From assembly GCA_030640585.1 (NCBI GenBank), contig DAOWIZ010000026.1:1-38058 (forward strand): a DNA stretch of 38,058 bases, written 5' to 3'. Shown one piece after another: positions 17,996-27,409 of the stretch (its first letter is position 1; each line of letters begins with the position of its first letter). Under the pieces are notes generated by a model, which did no database searches, was not told the origin of the DNA, and saw only the letters and a list, made by a program, of their open reading frames with translations. This DNA comes from Thermoplasmata archaeon (lineage in GTDB: Archaea > Thermoplasmatota > E2 > DHVEG-1). Position numbers and translations under genes: made by a program.

Positions 17996-19327
17996 ATGGA
18001 AGACGATCTAAGCACACTTGGAGTAATACCATCAGATAGAAAAAAACTAGAAAGCATGGGAATAACAACACTTGAACAAATTGCTCTTTCTTCAATTTCA
18101 GCTCTTGGACTTGGGAACAGCAAAAGCAGTGTACTTATACAAAGAGCGCGAAATATTCTTGCTAATAAAAACATAGTTGATGTACAAGTAGTTGATGAGG
18201 ATTTAATAGAAGTTACTGTGAGAAGAACAGATCGTGCTGTTATAAATTCAGTTCTTAACGCCCTTGAAGTTCAATCCTCAGGATATGGTAACACTGCGTT
18301 GGAAACCAAAGGAAACATTTTGAAACTATCACGAAGATCAAATGCGTTTAACAAAGTCATCCGAAATGCTGAAACCCTTCAAGAAATAGTAGAAGCGAAA
18401 AAACTTGAAGAACACGAAAAAAGTGGTATATCTCTCCCTGAAGAAGAACTTAGAAAATTTGCAAAAAAACGAGGTTTTCAAGGTTTCATTGATAATGTTT
18501 TCCAAGAGATACATGGCAATGACACAATGAAAAAAGTAATTGCTACAAGTATGTTTTCCACATATGAAGAACCAGTACACTCATTAATTATTGGTGAACC
18601 GGGTAGCAGTAAAACAATGGCTAAAGAAATCATCAGTGATGAATTCTCAGGGATTACAAACATAGGTGCAAATACTACTCGTTCAGGGCTTGTATGCAAC
18701 CTAGGAACAGGAGATCTTGGGGCATTACCGCATTCAAATAAAAAAATAGTTCTTGTTGACGAGTTTGACAAAATACCAGGTGAAGATATAGAATATTGTT
18801 ACGAACTTCTTTCAAATGGTAAATGCAGTGTTCACTCAGCAAAACTACATCAAAACATTGAAAGCCGGTTTATTATGATTGCTTTTGCAAACCCACGTTC
18901 AAAAGTATTTGGAAAAAACTCACTAAATGATATTGGTCTTTCCCCATTACTACTGAGTAGATGCGCACTAGTTGTAAGAGTAAAAAACATTAGTAAACAA
19001 GAAAGAGTTGATCTGTTCAAGAAAAAATTTTATGGTACTGGCGAACTAAAAGAAAAACATGACTATTATGATCAATGGGTGAAACTAGCAAGAACCTATC
19101 AACCAAAAATAACAGCATCAGATAAAATTGTTGAAAAATATCTAAATGATATGAATGAAATAGTTGAACAACATCATAACACAAATCTACGTAGAGATCT
19201 ACGTATGGGAGACTACATTAGACGTATACCAATGGCAATAGCAAGAGCATCATTTTCCAATGTTGATAACAAAATAATCTCTGAAGCATTAGACATCTTC
19301 AAAGAGTCAATAGAAACATGGTCCTAG
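17996..19327 (+). CDS. AAA+ ATPase with MCM-like core and N-terminal helix-hairpin-helix domain
   Basis: 443 aa; HhH-like LGVIPSDRKKLESMGITTLEQIALSSISALGLGNSKSSVLIQRAR; Walker A GEPGSSKT; Walker B KIVLVDEFDKI (MCM IDEFDK-like); sensor FANP; LSPLLLSRCALVVRV near the MCM SRFDL position. No MCM N-terminal OB/Zn domain seen. Confidence 0.78.
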   Translation: MEDDLSTLGVIPSDRKKLESMGITTLEQIALSSISALGLGNSKSSVLIQRARNILANKNIVDVQVVDEDLIEVTVRRTDRAVINSVLNALEVQSSGYGNTALETKGNILKLSRRSNAFNKVIRNAETLQEIVEAKKLEEHEKSGISLPEEELRKFAKKRGFQGFIDNVFQEIHGNDTMKKVIATSMFSTYEEPVHSLIIGEPGSSKTMAKEIISDEFSGITNIGANTTRSGLVCNLGTGDLGALPHSNKKIVLVDEFDKIPGEDIEYCYELLSNGKCSVHSAKLHQNIESRFIMIAFANPRSKVFGKNSLNDIGLSPLLLSRCALVVRVKNISKQERVDLFKKKFYGTGELKEKHDYYDQWVKLARTYQPKITASDKIVEKYLNDMNEIVEQHHNTNLRRDLRMGDYIRRIPMAIARASFSNVDNKIISEALDIFKESIETWS

Positions 19328-19337
19328 AGAGATACCA

Positions 19338-19415
19338 TGTTTTTTACTTTTCGTACCACACAATTAAGTTAGTGAAGTTTTTTGTCAGAGTTTTGTTAGA
19401 ACGAGCGTAAGCTAT
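19338..19415 (+). repeat. 78-bp direct repeat, copy B
   Basis: TGTTTTTTACTTTTCGTACCACACAATTAAGTTAGTGAAGTTTTTTGTCAGAGTTTTGTTAGAACGAGCGTAAGCTAT followed by a T-run. Confidence 0.9.
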
Positions 19416-19461
19416 TTTTTTAATAAACACTTGATCACATACGTCTTTTAAAACATTATTT

Positions 19462-19989
19462 TCATTTCAACTTAAAATCCCAGACGGATTCTTTGAGTTT
19501 ATGATCATTGGTAGTCGGCCTATGGGTATTGTAATATATACCTGATTCAAATGTTAAATGAATAAGATTTTCAAGATCAGATCTCCCCGAGCCAAGATTC
19601 TCAAGCCCTATTTTAAATGGCACACGCTTGCGAACAATTATTGTCTTGTTTCTCCTCTGTTTTCTTTTCTCAACAAGGCGATAACATTTCACATAGTTTT
19701 TTTGTTGTCTAGGAAAATTAACTCTTATTTTCTTTAACTTTTGTATTTTAAAATAAACATTTTCACCATATTTTACCAGACGAATTTTTGTAAAAATTAT
19801 ACGTTTTGATATTTTCTTAAAAAAATATTTGGTTTTTTGTGTATCAAAACTTACTTTTTTTTCTTGTGATTTTCTAAAAACATTCTGTAAATCTTTTTTA
19901 ATATTTTGTTCTACTTCAACTTTATCGTTTTGTTTATCCTCTATTGTTTTCCCAAAGTTTTGTAAATCTTTAAACTCATCACCTGACAA
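19462..19989 (-). CDS. Basic hypothetical protein (175 aa)
   Basis: TTG start with GAGGGTG SD; Lys/Arg-rich; no family recognised. Confidence 0.6.
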   Translation of the reverse strand: MSGDEFKDLQNFGKTIEDKQNDKVEVEQNIKKDLQNVFRKSQEKKVSFDTQKTKYFFKKISKRIIFTKIRLVKYGENVYFKIQKLKKIRVNFPRQQKNYVKCYRLVEKRKQRRNKTIIVRKRVPFKIGLENLGSGRSDLENLIHLTFESGIYYNTHRPTTNDHKLKESVWDFKLK

Positions 19990-20028
19990 AAAACACCCTC
20001 AAAAATTTTCTTATCTTTTTTTAGAAAG

Positions 20029-20130
20029 TTATTCTTCTTCAGAGTATTGTCTTAGACTTCCGTCATCCTGCTCTTCGAACAATGGGATTTGTCGTGGTTT
20101 AGTGAATGTAAATTTATTACTAGTCGCCAT
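20029..20130 (-). CDS. Small acidic-tailed ORF (33 aa)
   Basis: AGGAGGGTAAAAG-ATG, MATSNKFTFTKPRQIPLFEEQDDGSLRQYSEEE*. Strong SD; below ORF track cutoff; same strand and just upstream of 19989. Confidence 0.55.
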   Translation of the reverse strand: MATSNKFTFTKPRQIPLFEEQDDGSLRQYSEEE

Positions 20131-20288
20131 CTTTTACCCTCCTCAAAACCAATAACAAAAATCACTTTAAAAACCATGCGGAAAAAAACAAGTTTTTGCT
20201 TAACAAATATAAAATATTAACAACGTTAATTATTAAAACTACTCATTTTACTCAGTATCAATTTTGTTTTTTAGTACCAACAGGTAAA

Positions 20289-20498
20289 CTAACAAGAACT
20301 ATGTTCAATTGCATCATTTGGACAAGCGCTTACACATGCACAGCATTCTATGCATTCGCCAACGTTTTTACAAACAGCTTTTCCATCAACTACTTCAAAA
20401 ATGTCTACAGCGCAGGCAGTGACACAGTCACCAGCACCAGTACATTTGTCATAATCTACTGTAATTTTAATATCTCCTTCTTCAAACTCTTTTTTCAT
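20289..20498 (-). CDS. 4Fe-4S ferredoxin
   Basis: CTGAGDCVTACAVDIFE...CIECCACVSACPNDAIE; ATG at 20498 with GGAGG SD (track start 20525). Confidence 0.88.
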   Translation of the reverse strand: MKKEFEEGDIKITVDYDKCTGAGDCVTACAVDIFEVVDGKAVCKNVGECIECCACVSACPNDAIEHSSC

Positions 20499-20547
20499 AT
20501 AATTCAACCTCCACGGATAGTACAAAGATGTAATCTAGATGTAAATC

Positions 20548-22188
20548 TTAAGATTTTCGATATTTAATATTTAGTTTTTCTTGAGCGATATCTCTAAGTT
20601 CGATTTTTCTTATTTTACCACTAGCCGTCATTGGAAAACTATCCGTGAAAATAATATATTTAGGTGTTTTAAATCGCGATATTCCATCTTTGCAGAAATC
20701 TTTAATTTCTTCTTCGTTGGAACTCTCACCATCTTTAAGTTGAATAAAAGCACATACTTCTTCACCATATTTAGCACTGGGGACACCAACAACAGCTACA
20801 TCTCTAATTTTATCATTTGTATATAAGAATTCTTCTATTTCACGTGGGTAAACATTTTCACCACCACGTATAATCATATCATCTATACGACCCATTATGC
20901 TAAGATAGCCATCTTCATCCATCGCTGCAAGATCTTTAGTATAAAGCCATCCATCTCTTATCGTTTTATTGGTTTGCTCTTGCATTTTATAATAACCTTT
21001 CATAACACCATAACCACGTGCAATAAGTTCACCAGGTGTACCTGGTGGCAACTCTTTATTTGTCCCAGGATCCACTATTTTAACATCAACATTTGGTAAT
21101 GCTTTACCAACTGTTTCAACACGTTTTGCAATAGGGTCATCACGTCTGGTTTGTGTTAGAACTGGCGAGGCCTCAGTAAGACCATAACAAATAGTGATTT
21201 CTTTAAGATGCATTTTACTCATTGCACTAACCATTACCTCAATCGGACAGCTTGCACCAGCCATTATACCTGTTCTAAGAGATGAAAGATCGTACTTATC
21301 AAAATCAGGATGTTGTAATTCAGCGATAAACATAGTGGGCACCCCTTGAAGTGCTGTGCACCTTTCTTTTTCTATTGCTTGTAATATTTTTTCTGCATCA
21401 AAAATTTCAATAGGAACCATGGTTGACCCATGAACAACACAGTTAAGAGTAGAGAGAACACATCCAAAACAATGAAAAAAAGGCACAGGAATACAAAGCC
21501 GATCTATCTCAGTCATACCCATGACATTACCAACATAATAAGCGTTGTTGACAATGTTATAATGAGTGAGCATTACTCCTTTAGGAAAACCAGTAGTACC
21601 AGATGTATACTGCATGTTGATAACGTCCTGTGGATCAAGAGAGTCCTGCCGTTTTTTAAATTCTTCATCAGGTACTTTTTCACCAAGTTTGATGATATCT
21701 TCAAAATTGTACATCCCAGATTGTTTTTCATCACCAATGAAAACAATATTTTTGAGATAAGGAAGTTTTTTATAACTAAGTTTTCCAGGTCTGGATTTAG
21801 ATAAATTTGGTACAATGGTGTTTAAAATTTTAACATAATCAACGTCTTTAAAACCACCCACGAGAAACAGAGTTGTAGAATCAGATTGTTTCAACAAGTA
21901 TTCCAGTTCATGGGATTTATAATATGTATTCACTGTTACCAGTATTGCCCCTATCTTTGCAGATGCAAATTGTAATAAAACCCATTCAGGCACATTATAT
22001 GCCCATACTGCAATATGATCCCCATGTTTTATACCAAGTGCCATTAGTCCTTTTGCAATTTGTTCACATTTTTCTTTGAACTCTTTATATGTATATCTAA
22101 GGTCTCTATCAACATAAACCAATGCATCATTATCAGGGTAATCCTCTGCTGTTTCATCAAGTATTTCACCAATTGTCCTTGAAATCAT
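20548..22188 (-). CDS. AMP-dependent acyl-CoA synthetase (FadD-like)
   Basis: 546 aa; MQYTSGTTGFPKGVMLTHYNIVNNAY, YGLTEASPVLTQT, GWLYTKDLAAMDEDGYLSIMGRIDDMIIRGGENVYPREIEEFL, MTASGKIRKIELR. Confidence 0.92.
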   Translation of the reverse strand: MISRTIGEILDETAEDYPDNDALVYVDRDLRYTYKEFKEKCEQIAKGLMALGIKHGDHIAVWAYNVPEWVLLQFASAKIGAILVTVNTYYKSHELEYLLKQSDSTTLFLVGGFKDVDYVKILNTIVPNLSKSRPGKLSYKKLPYLKNIVFIGDEKQSGMYNFEDIIKLGEKVPDEEFKKRQDSLDPQDVINMQYTSGTTGFPKGVMLTHYNIVNNAYYVGNVMGMTEIDRLCIPVPFFHCFGCVLSTLNCVVHGSTMVPIEIFDAEKILQAIEKERCTALQGVPTMFIAELQHPDFDKYDLSSLRTGIMAGASCPIEVMVSAMSKMHLKEITICYGLTEASPVLTQTRRDDPIAKRVETVGKALPNVDVKIVDPGTNKELPPGTPGELIARGYGVMKGYYKMQEQTNKTIRDGWLYTKDLAAMDEDGYLSIMGRIDDMIIRGGENVYPREIEEFLYTNDKIRDVAVVGVPSAKYGEEVCAFIQLKDGESSNEEEIKDFCKDGISRFKTPKYIIFTDSFPMTASGKIRKIELRDIAQEKLNIKYRKS

Positions 22189-22323
22189 TTTATTTCACTC
22201 TTTGTTACCTGGGGTATATTTTATTAGTTCAAAAACCTTCTACAGAAGTATATTCGACAATTGTCTAACAAATATTATCACTCTGGGAACCTTTAAACAT
22301 CTAACTTTACTATACCCTTTTAA

Positions 22324-23340
22324 ATGTATTATGTCAGCGGGGAAATTTTAACACCAAATGGCTTTAAAACAGGTTATATTGGTTTTGAAAAACAAACAAT
22401 AGTTGAAACAGGCAATACTATGCCCCCTAAAAAACCAATCTGCAAAGGCCTAGTTGTTCCAACATTTATCAATGCCCATACCCATATCGGTGACTCATTT
22501 ATTAGAGATAAAAATATTGATCTCCCAAAAAACGTTGAAGAACTTGTTGCACCACCCAATGGTTTGAAACATAAAATGTTGAACAAAGTATCAGAATATG
22601 AAATAATTGATGGGATGGAAAAATCAATAGATGAAATGATAAACTCAGGCATATCTTGTTTTTGTGACTTCAGAGAAAATGGAATACATGGAATAAATCA
22701 TCTTAGATGTGCATTAAAAAACCATAATATTGATACAGTTGTTCTTTCAAGACCTACAGAATTGAAATACAAAAAAATGGAAATAGAAAATCTTTTAAAA
22801 AACTCAGAAGGAATTGGAATTAGCAGTATCTCTGATTGGGATTACTCTGAGTTAGAAAAAATCTCCAAACATGTAAAAAAGAACAACAAGATTTTTGCCA
22901 TTCATGCAAGTGAAAGGATAAGAGAAGACATTGATCTGGTTCTTGATCTTAAACCTAATTTTCTGGTTCATATGGTTAAAGCATCTGAATCTGACCTAAC
23001 CTATGTCAAAGAAAGCAATATACCTATTGTTTTATGCCCACGTTCTAATATCTACTTTGGTTTAAAACCAAATTTGAATCTGATGAAAAAAGTTGATGTT
23101 GAAATATTACTTGGTACAGATAATGCTATGTTAAACCCACCAAATGTTCTTGATGAGTTAAAATTTTTGAAAGGTACAACTGATATTTATAACCTGGAGC
23201 AACTATTAAATATGATAACATTTACATCAAGGAAAGTTTTAAATCTAAGTCCCTGTATTCTTGGTTCCAACTCTCCAGCAGATTTTATCGTGTTGGATAA
23301 AAATACTCTAAAAACGTTATATATTTCACGTGTTAAATAA
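22324..23340 (+). CDS. Amidohydrolase-family (cytosine/SAH deaminase-like) metal-dependent hydrolase
   Basis: 338 aa; VVPTFINAHTHIGDSF, FAIHASE, LGTDNAMLNPPNVLDELKFL. Confidence 0.82.
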   Translation: MYYVSGEILTPNGFKTGYIGFEKQTIVETGNTMPPKKPICKGLVVPTFINAHTHIGDSFIRDKNIDLPKNVEELVAPPNGLKHKMLNKVSEYEIIDGMEKSIDEMINSGISCFCDFRENGIHGINHLRCALKNHNIDTVVLSRPTELKYKKMEIENLLKNSEGIGISSISDWDYSELEKISKHVKKNNKIFAIHASERIREDIDLVLDLKPNFLVHMVKASESDLTYVKESNIPIVLCPRSNIYFGLKPNLNLMKKVDVEILLGTDNAMLNPPNVLDELKFLKGTTDIYNLEQLLNMITFTSRKVLNLSPCILGSNSPADFIVLDKNTLKTLYISRVK

Positions 23341-23352
23341 GAGGGATGAATT

Positions 23353-24192
23353 GTGAAAGTCGAAGAAGTAATGTCACAGGAATTAATTGTAGGATATGTC
23401 CCAGGAACAGTAAAAGACGCTCTTGGGATTCTTGCAAAACATAATGTTTCAGGTATGCCAATTCTAAAAAAAGATACTAGACAGTTAGCTGGCGTTCTAA
23501 CAAGAACTGACATATTTAAAAACCATGATGAAGAACAACTTGCTCTTATAATGAGTAAAGAGTATCACTGTGTTGACAAAGATCAGGATATAAAAGATGC
23601 TGCTGAGTTACTTTACAAACATCGCATACATGGCCTACCAGTTATCAACAATCGTAAAAACCTAGTTGGAATTATAAGCCCTACAGACATAATTAAGACT
23701 TATACCAAGGAGCAAAACGATCATGTTGAAAAATATTATACAAATCTTGCCGTACCGGTTTACCAGGATACTCCCCTAAATATTGTAATGGAAATAATTA
23801 ATATAACACATGAAAACGCACTGCCTGTTTTAGATGATGAAGGAAAATTAACAGGTATTGTCACAGATGGCGACCTTTTCAAACTAAGCCATATCCGTGA
23901 AAGTGTATCTCATTCAGATATGGGAATGGGTGGTGATGGGGATGAATGGACATGGGAAGGAATACGTGATACCGTACGATTACATTACTCCACTTCCGAG
24001 GTAACATTGCCTACAGTGCCCGTTAAAGAAGTCATGATAAAAGATGTAGTAAAAGCATTCCGTAATACTTCTGTTATTGAGACTTCAAAAAGAATGGTTA
24101 AAAACAATATCAGCCATATCCCTATTGTAAATTCAGATGAAAAACTCATAGGAATGGTCACAGATATTGACCTGTTAGCCTGTATACTTTAA
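23353..24192 (+). CDS. Multi-CBS-domain protein
   Basis: 279 aa, GTG start; repeated CBS units (MSQELIVGYVPGTVKDALGILAKHNVSGMPIL ... VKEVMIKDVVKAFRNTSVIETSKRMVKNNISHIPIV). Confidence 0.88.
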   Translation: MKVEEVMSQELIVGYVPGTVKDALGILAKHNVSGMPILKKDTRQLAGVLTRTDIFKNHDEEQLALIMSKEYHCVDKDQDIKDAAELLYKHRIHGLPVINNRKNLVGIISPTDIIKTYTKEQNDHVEKYYTNLAVPVYQDTPLNIVMEIINITHENALPVLDDEGKLTGIVTDGDLFKLSHIRESVSHSDMGMGGDGDEWTWEGIRDTVRLHYSTSEVTLPTVPVKEVMIKDVVKAFRNTSVIETSKRMVKNNISHIPIVNSDEKLIGMVTDIDLLACIL

Positions 24193-24252
24193 ATCCCATA
24201 ACTTTATTACTTTTTTAAAACAAAATAATAAATAATTTGGAGATTTTAGTTT

Positions 24253-25905
24253 ATGCCTCAAGATATCTATGATAAAGTAATGATGCTAGCCAAAAGAAGA
24301 GGATTCATCTATCCATCTTTTGAAATATATGGAGGATGCGCTGGTTTCTATGACTATGGGCCACTTGGTTCAAGACTTAAACAAAACCTGGAAAACCTCT
24401 GGAGAAGTTTTTATCTATTGAAAGATAACTGTGTTGAAATAAGTACACCAACTATTACACTTTTTGAGGTTTTAAAAGCATCAGGACATGTAGATGAGTT
24501 TACCGACCTCACTGTTGATTGTAAAAAATGTAAACAATCTTACAAGGTTGAAGGAATTATAGGCGAAGGTATCAGTGTTGAAAAAGCCATAAAAAATAAT
24601 AAAGTAAAATGCCCAACATGCAAAACTATTCTGAAAAACCCATATAATGTTAACCTTATGTTTTCTACAAAAATTGGTATAGGTCAAAGCCGGGATGCAT
24701 TCCTACGCCCTGAAACTGCTCAAGGAATATTTACAGATTTCCATCTCCTGTATCGCCATGCAAGAGAGAAATTACCATTTGGAGTAGTACAAATTGGTAA
24801 AGGATATCGTAATGAGGTTTCACCACGTCAAGGAATAATTAGACTTCGTGAGTTTTCAATGGCTGAGGCTGAAATTTTTTTTGACCCAAATGATAAAACT
24901 CATCCAAATTTTAAAGATGTAAAAGACGAAGTGTTATTTCTTTTTGATAACGAAAAAGAAATGGAAATAACTCTTGAAAAAGCAGTACAAACTGGTGTGA
25001 TTAACAACCAGGCACTTGCATATTATATGTATCTCACTCAAGAGTTTCTAATGACAGCGGGGATAAATCCTGAGAAGTTTCGTTTCAGAAAACATAGCGA
25101 TGATGAACTAGCCCATTATGCTGTTGAATGCTGGGATGCAGAACTCTTCAGTGAGCGTTTTGGTTGGATAGAATGCGTTGGTATTGCGGATCGTTCAGCA
25201 TATGATTTAATCTCACATATGGAGTCAACTGGTACAGATATGTATGCGTTGAGAAAATATGATGAACCAAAAATTGTAGATGTTAAAAAAATTGTTCCAG
25301 ATATGGGAAAACTTGGTCCTCTTTTCAAAGATAAAGCAGGAAAAATTAAAACACTTCTTGAAAACATGGATGTAAAAGACAACGAGAAAATATTTGTTGA
25401 TATTGATGGTAAAACAGTTGAGGTGCCAAGCAATTGTTATAAAATAGTTGAAACAAAAGAAAAACAAATTGGTGAAAAATTTGTCCCACATGTCATAGAA
25501 CCATCATATGGTATTGACCGGATATTATATTGCATACTTGAGCAGAACTATGCTGAGGTTAAGAAAAAAGATGAAGAATATCGTCTTCTGAAACTTAAAC
25601 CAGAAATTGCCCCTATTAAAGTTGGTGTATTCCCGCTTGTTAGCGATGAACGTCTTGTTAAAATAGCAAAAATAGTTGATAAGAATTTGAGAAACGCAGG
25701 CATTGCTACCTATTATGATGAAGGAGGAACAATTGGTAGGCGTTATGCACGTATGGATGAAATAGGAACACCTTTCTGCGTAACCATTGATCATGACACG
25801 CTTAAAGATAAATCTGTCACAATCCGTGATCGTGATACAACAAAACAGGATAGGGAAAAAATAGAAGATATAATTCGGCACATAAAAAATAAAATCTCTT
25901 GTTAA
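24253..25905 (+). CDS. glyS: Glycyl-tRNA synthetase (archaeal/eukaryotic alpha2 type)
   Basis: 550 aa; RRGFIYPSFEIYGGCAGFYDYGPLG, FLRPETAQGIFTDF, QIGKGYRNEVSPRQGIIRLREFSMAEAEIFF, EPSYGIDRILY. Confidence 0.95.
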   Translation: MPQDIYDKVMMLAKRRGFIYPSFEIYGGCAGFYDYGPLGSRLKQNLENLWRSFYLLKDNCVEISTPTITLFEVLKASGHVDEFTDLTVDCKKCKQSYKVEGIIGEGISVEKAIKNNKVKCPTCKTILKNPYNVNLMFSTKIGIGQSRDAFLRPETAQGIFTDFHLLYRHAREKLPFGVVQIGKGYRNEVSPRQGIIRLREFSMAEAEIFFDPNDKTHPNFKDVKDEVLFLFDNEKEMEITLEKAVQTGVINNQALAYYMYLTQEFLMTAGINPEKFRFRKHSDDELAHYAVECWDAELFSERFGWIECVGIADRSAYDLISHMESTGTDMYALRKYDEPKIVDVKKIVPDMGKLGPLFKDKAGKIKTLLENMDVKDNEKIFVDIDGKTVEVPSNCYKIVETKEKQIGEKFVPHVIEPSYGIDRILYCILEQNYAEVKKKDEEYRLLKLKPEIAPIKVGVFPLVSDERLVKIAKIVDKNLRNAGIATYYDEGGTIGRRYARMDEIGTPFCVTIDHDTLKDKSVTIRDRDTTKQDREKIEDIIRHIKNKISC

Positions 25906-25917
25906 AAAAGAAGGAAA

Positions 25918-27246
25918 TTAAGATGTTTTTAGTGCTTCATCTATTGTTTCAAGTGCTTTATTGATTTCTTTTTCAGATATTATTAATGGCGGACGGAAAC
26001 GTATAGTTTTTTCACCACATCCAACAATTATTACATCTTTTGCATATATCTTGTTTTTTAGTTCATCTCTCTTCTCAGGGCTTTCACAGTCAAATGCACA
26101 CATAAGACCTAGTCCGCGGGCATTTGAAATTTTATCTGAGTGTTTCTCAGCAAGTTCAACAAGTCCTTCAAGTAGATATTTTCCTTGTATTTCTGCGTTT
26201 TTAACAAGTTTTTCCTCTTCAATTACCTCTAGATATTTTTGACAACGTACCATGTCAACAAGGTTTCCACCCCAAGTTGAGTTAAGACGGCTTGAAACAT
26301 TGAAAACGTTATCTTTTATTTCATCAACACGTTTTCCAACCATCATGCCACAAACCTGGGTTTTCTTACCAAAAGCAAGCATATCAGGTTTAATATCATA
26401 GTGTTCATGAGCCCACATTTTACCTGTGAGGCCCACGCCGGTTTGTATCTCATCAAGTATAAACATCATTTCATGTTCGTTGCAAAGTCGTCTAAGTTCC
26501 AAAAAGAACTCTTTTCTAAAATGATTATCTCCACCTTCTCCTTGTATGGGTTCAATAATTAATGCTGCTATATCATCAGGGTTATTGTTTACAGCTTTTT
26601 CAATTTCAGATATTGCCTGTTTCTCAACTGCTCTAACTTCAGATAAATTTTTGGAATTAAGTGGGAATGTAACTTTTGGATTTATTATACGTGGCCAATC
26701 AAACTTTGGGAAATATTTTATTTTATCAAGGTTAAAAGTGTTTGTCATAGAAAGAGTATAACCGGTTCGCCCATGAAATGCTTCTTTAAAATGTATAACC
26801 TGTGTACCAAGTTTTTCACTTTTACCTTTTGCAATGTTTTTACGTACTTTCCAGTCAAAAGCTGTCTTAAGAGCATTTTCTATACCAAGTGCTCCACCGC
26901 TTACAAAAAACAAATGCGGCAAATAGTTTGGTACCACGTGTTTTGCAAAACTATCTACAAACTCAGCCATCTCTGCTGTATAAATATCACTATTTGTAGG
27001 TTTGTTAACTGCTATTTCACCAAGTTTTTTAATGTATTCTGGGTTGTTTAGTGCTGGGTGGTTACATCCAATTGGAGCTGAAGCAAAAAACGAGAAACAA
27101 TCAAGCATGTATCTTCCTGTTCTAGAATTATATATTTGACATCCATGGCTTTTCTGTAGGTCTAATACAAGAGCAAAACCATCGGTTAAAATATGCTTAC
27201 TTAATGTTTCATGGACTTTTTTTGGATCAACGGACATGATACGCAT
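25918..27246 (-). CDS. lat: L-lysine 6-transaminase
   Basis: 442 aa class III aminotransferase; FFASAPIGCNHPAL, VSGGALGIENALKTAFDWKVRKN, HGRTGYTLSMTNT, MMFILDEIQTGVGLTGKMWAHEHY, AFGKKTQVCG. Confidence 0.85.
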   Translation of the reverse strand: MRIMSVDPKKVHETLSKHILTDGFALVLDLQKSHGCQIYNSRTGRYMLDCFSFFASAPIGCNHPALNNPEYIKKLGEIAVNKPTNSDIYTAEMAEFVDSFAKHVVPNYLPHLFFVSGGALGIENALKTAFDWKVRKNIAKGKSEKLGTQVIHFKEAFHGRTGYTLSMTNTFNLDKIKYFPKFDWPRIINPKVTFPLNSKNLSEVRAVEKQAISEIEKAVNNNPDDIAALIIEPIQGEGGDNHFRKEFFLELRRLCNEHEMMFILDEIQTGVGLTGKMWAHEHYDIKPDMLAFGKKTQVCGMMVGKRVDEIKDNVFNVSSRLNSTWGGNLVDMVRCQKYLEVIEEEKLVKNAEIQGKYLLEGLVELAEKHSDKISNARGLGLMCAFDCESPEKRDELKNKIYAKDVIIVGCGEKTIRFRPPLIISEKEINKALETIDEALKTS

Positions 27247-27334
27247 TCCCCTATAAAATCTGGCGTTTACTTGTTAGAGCGGTATTGTTATTGGTTATAA
27301 AATGGTATCGATGGATCTTCAATAATAAAAAATA

Positions 27335-27388
27335 GAGAGAGGGGCCCAAGAAGAGGGAGAATGGATGAGATGCCGAAACCCCTCCCTC
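27335..27388. other. GC-rich inverted repeat / candidate structured RNA element
   Basis: GAGAGAGGGG (27335-27344) pairs with CCCCTCCCTC (27379-27388) at 9 of 10 positions in an otherwise AT-rich intergenic region. Confidence 0.4.
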
Positions 27389-27409
27389 ATATCTTACATG
27401 CTAGTTTGT

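Noticed and set aside
17850-19415. Repeat pair as long terminal repeats of an intact transposon
   Set aside because: No transposase or integrase between the copies, no obvious target-site duplication, and the enclosed gene is an ATPase; kept only as an unexplained direct repeat.
25116-25881. Antisense ORFs opposite glyS
   Set aside because: Low-complexity Phe/Ile-rich shadow translations of an AT-rich coding strand.
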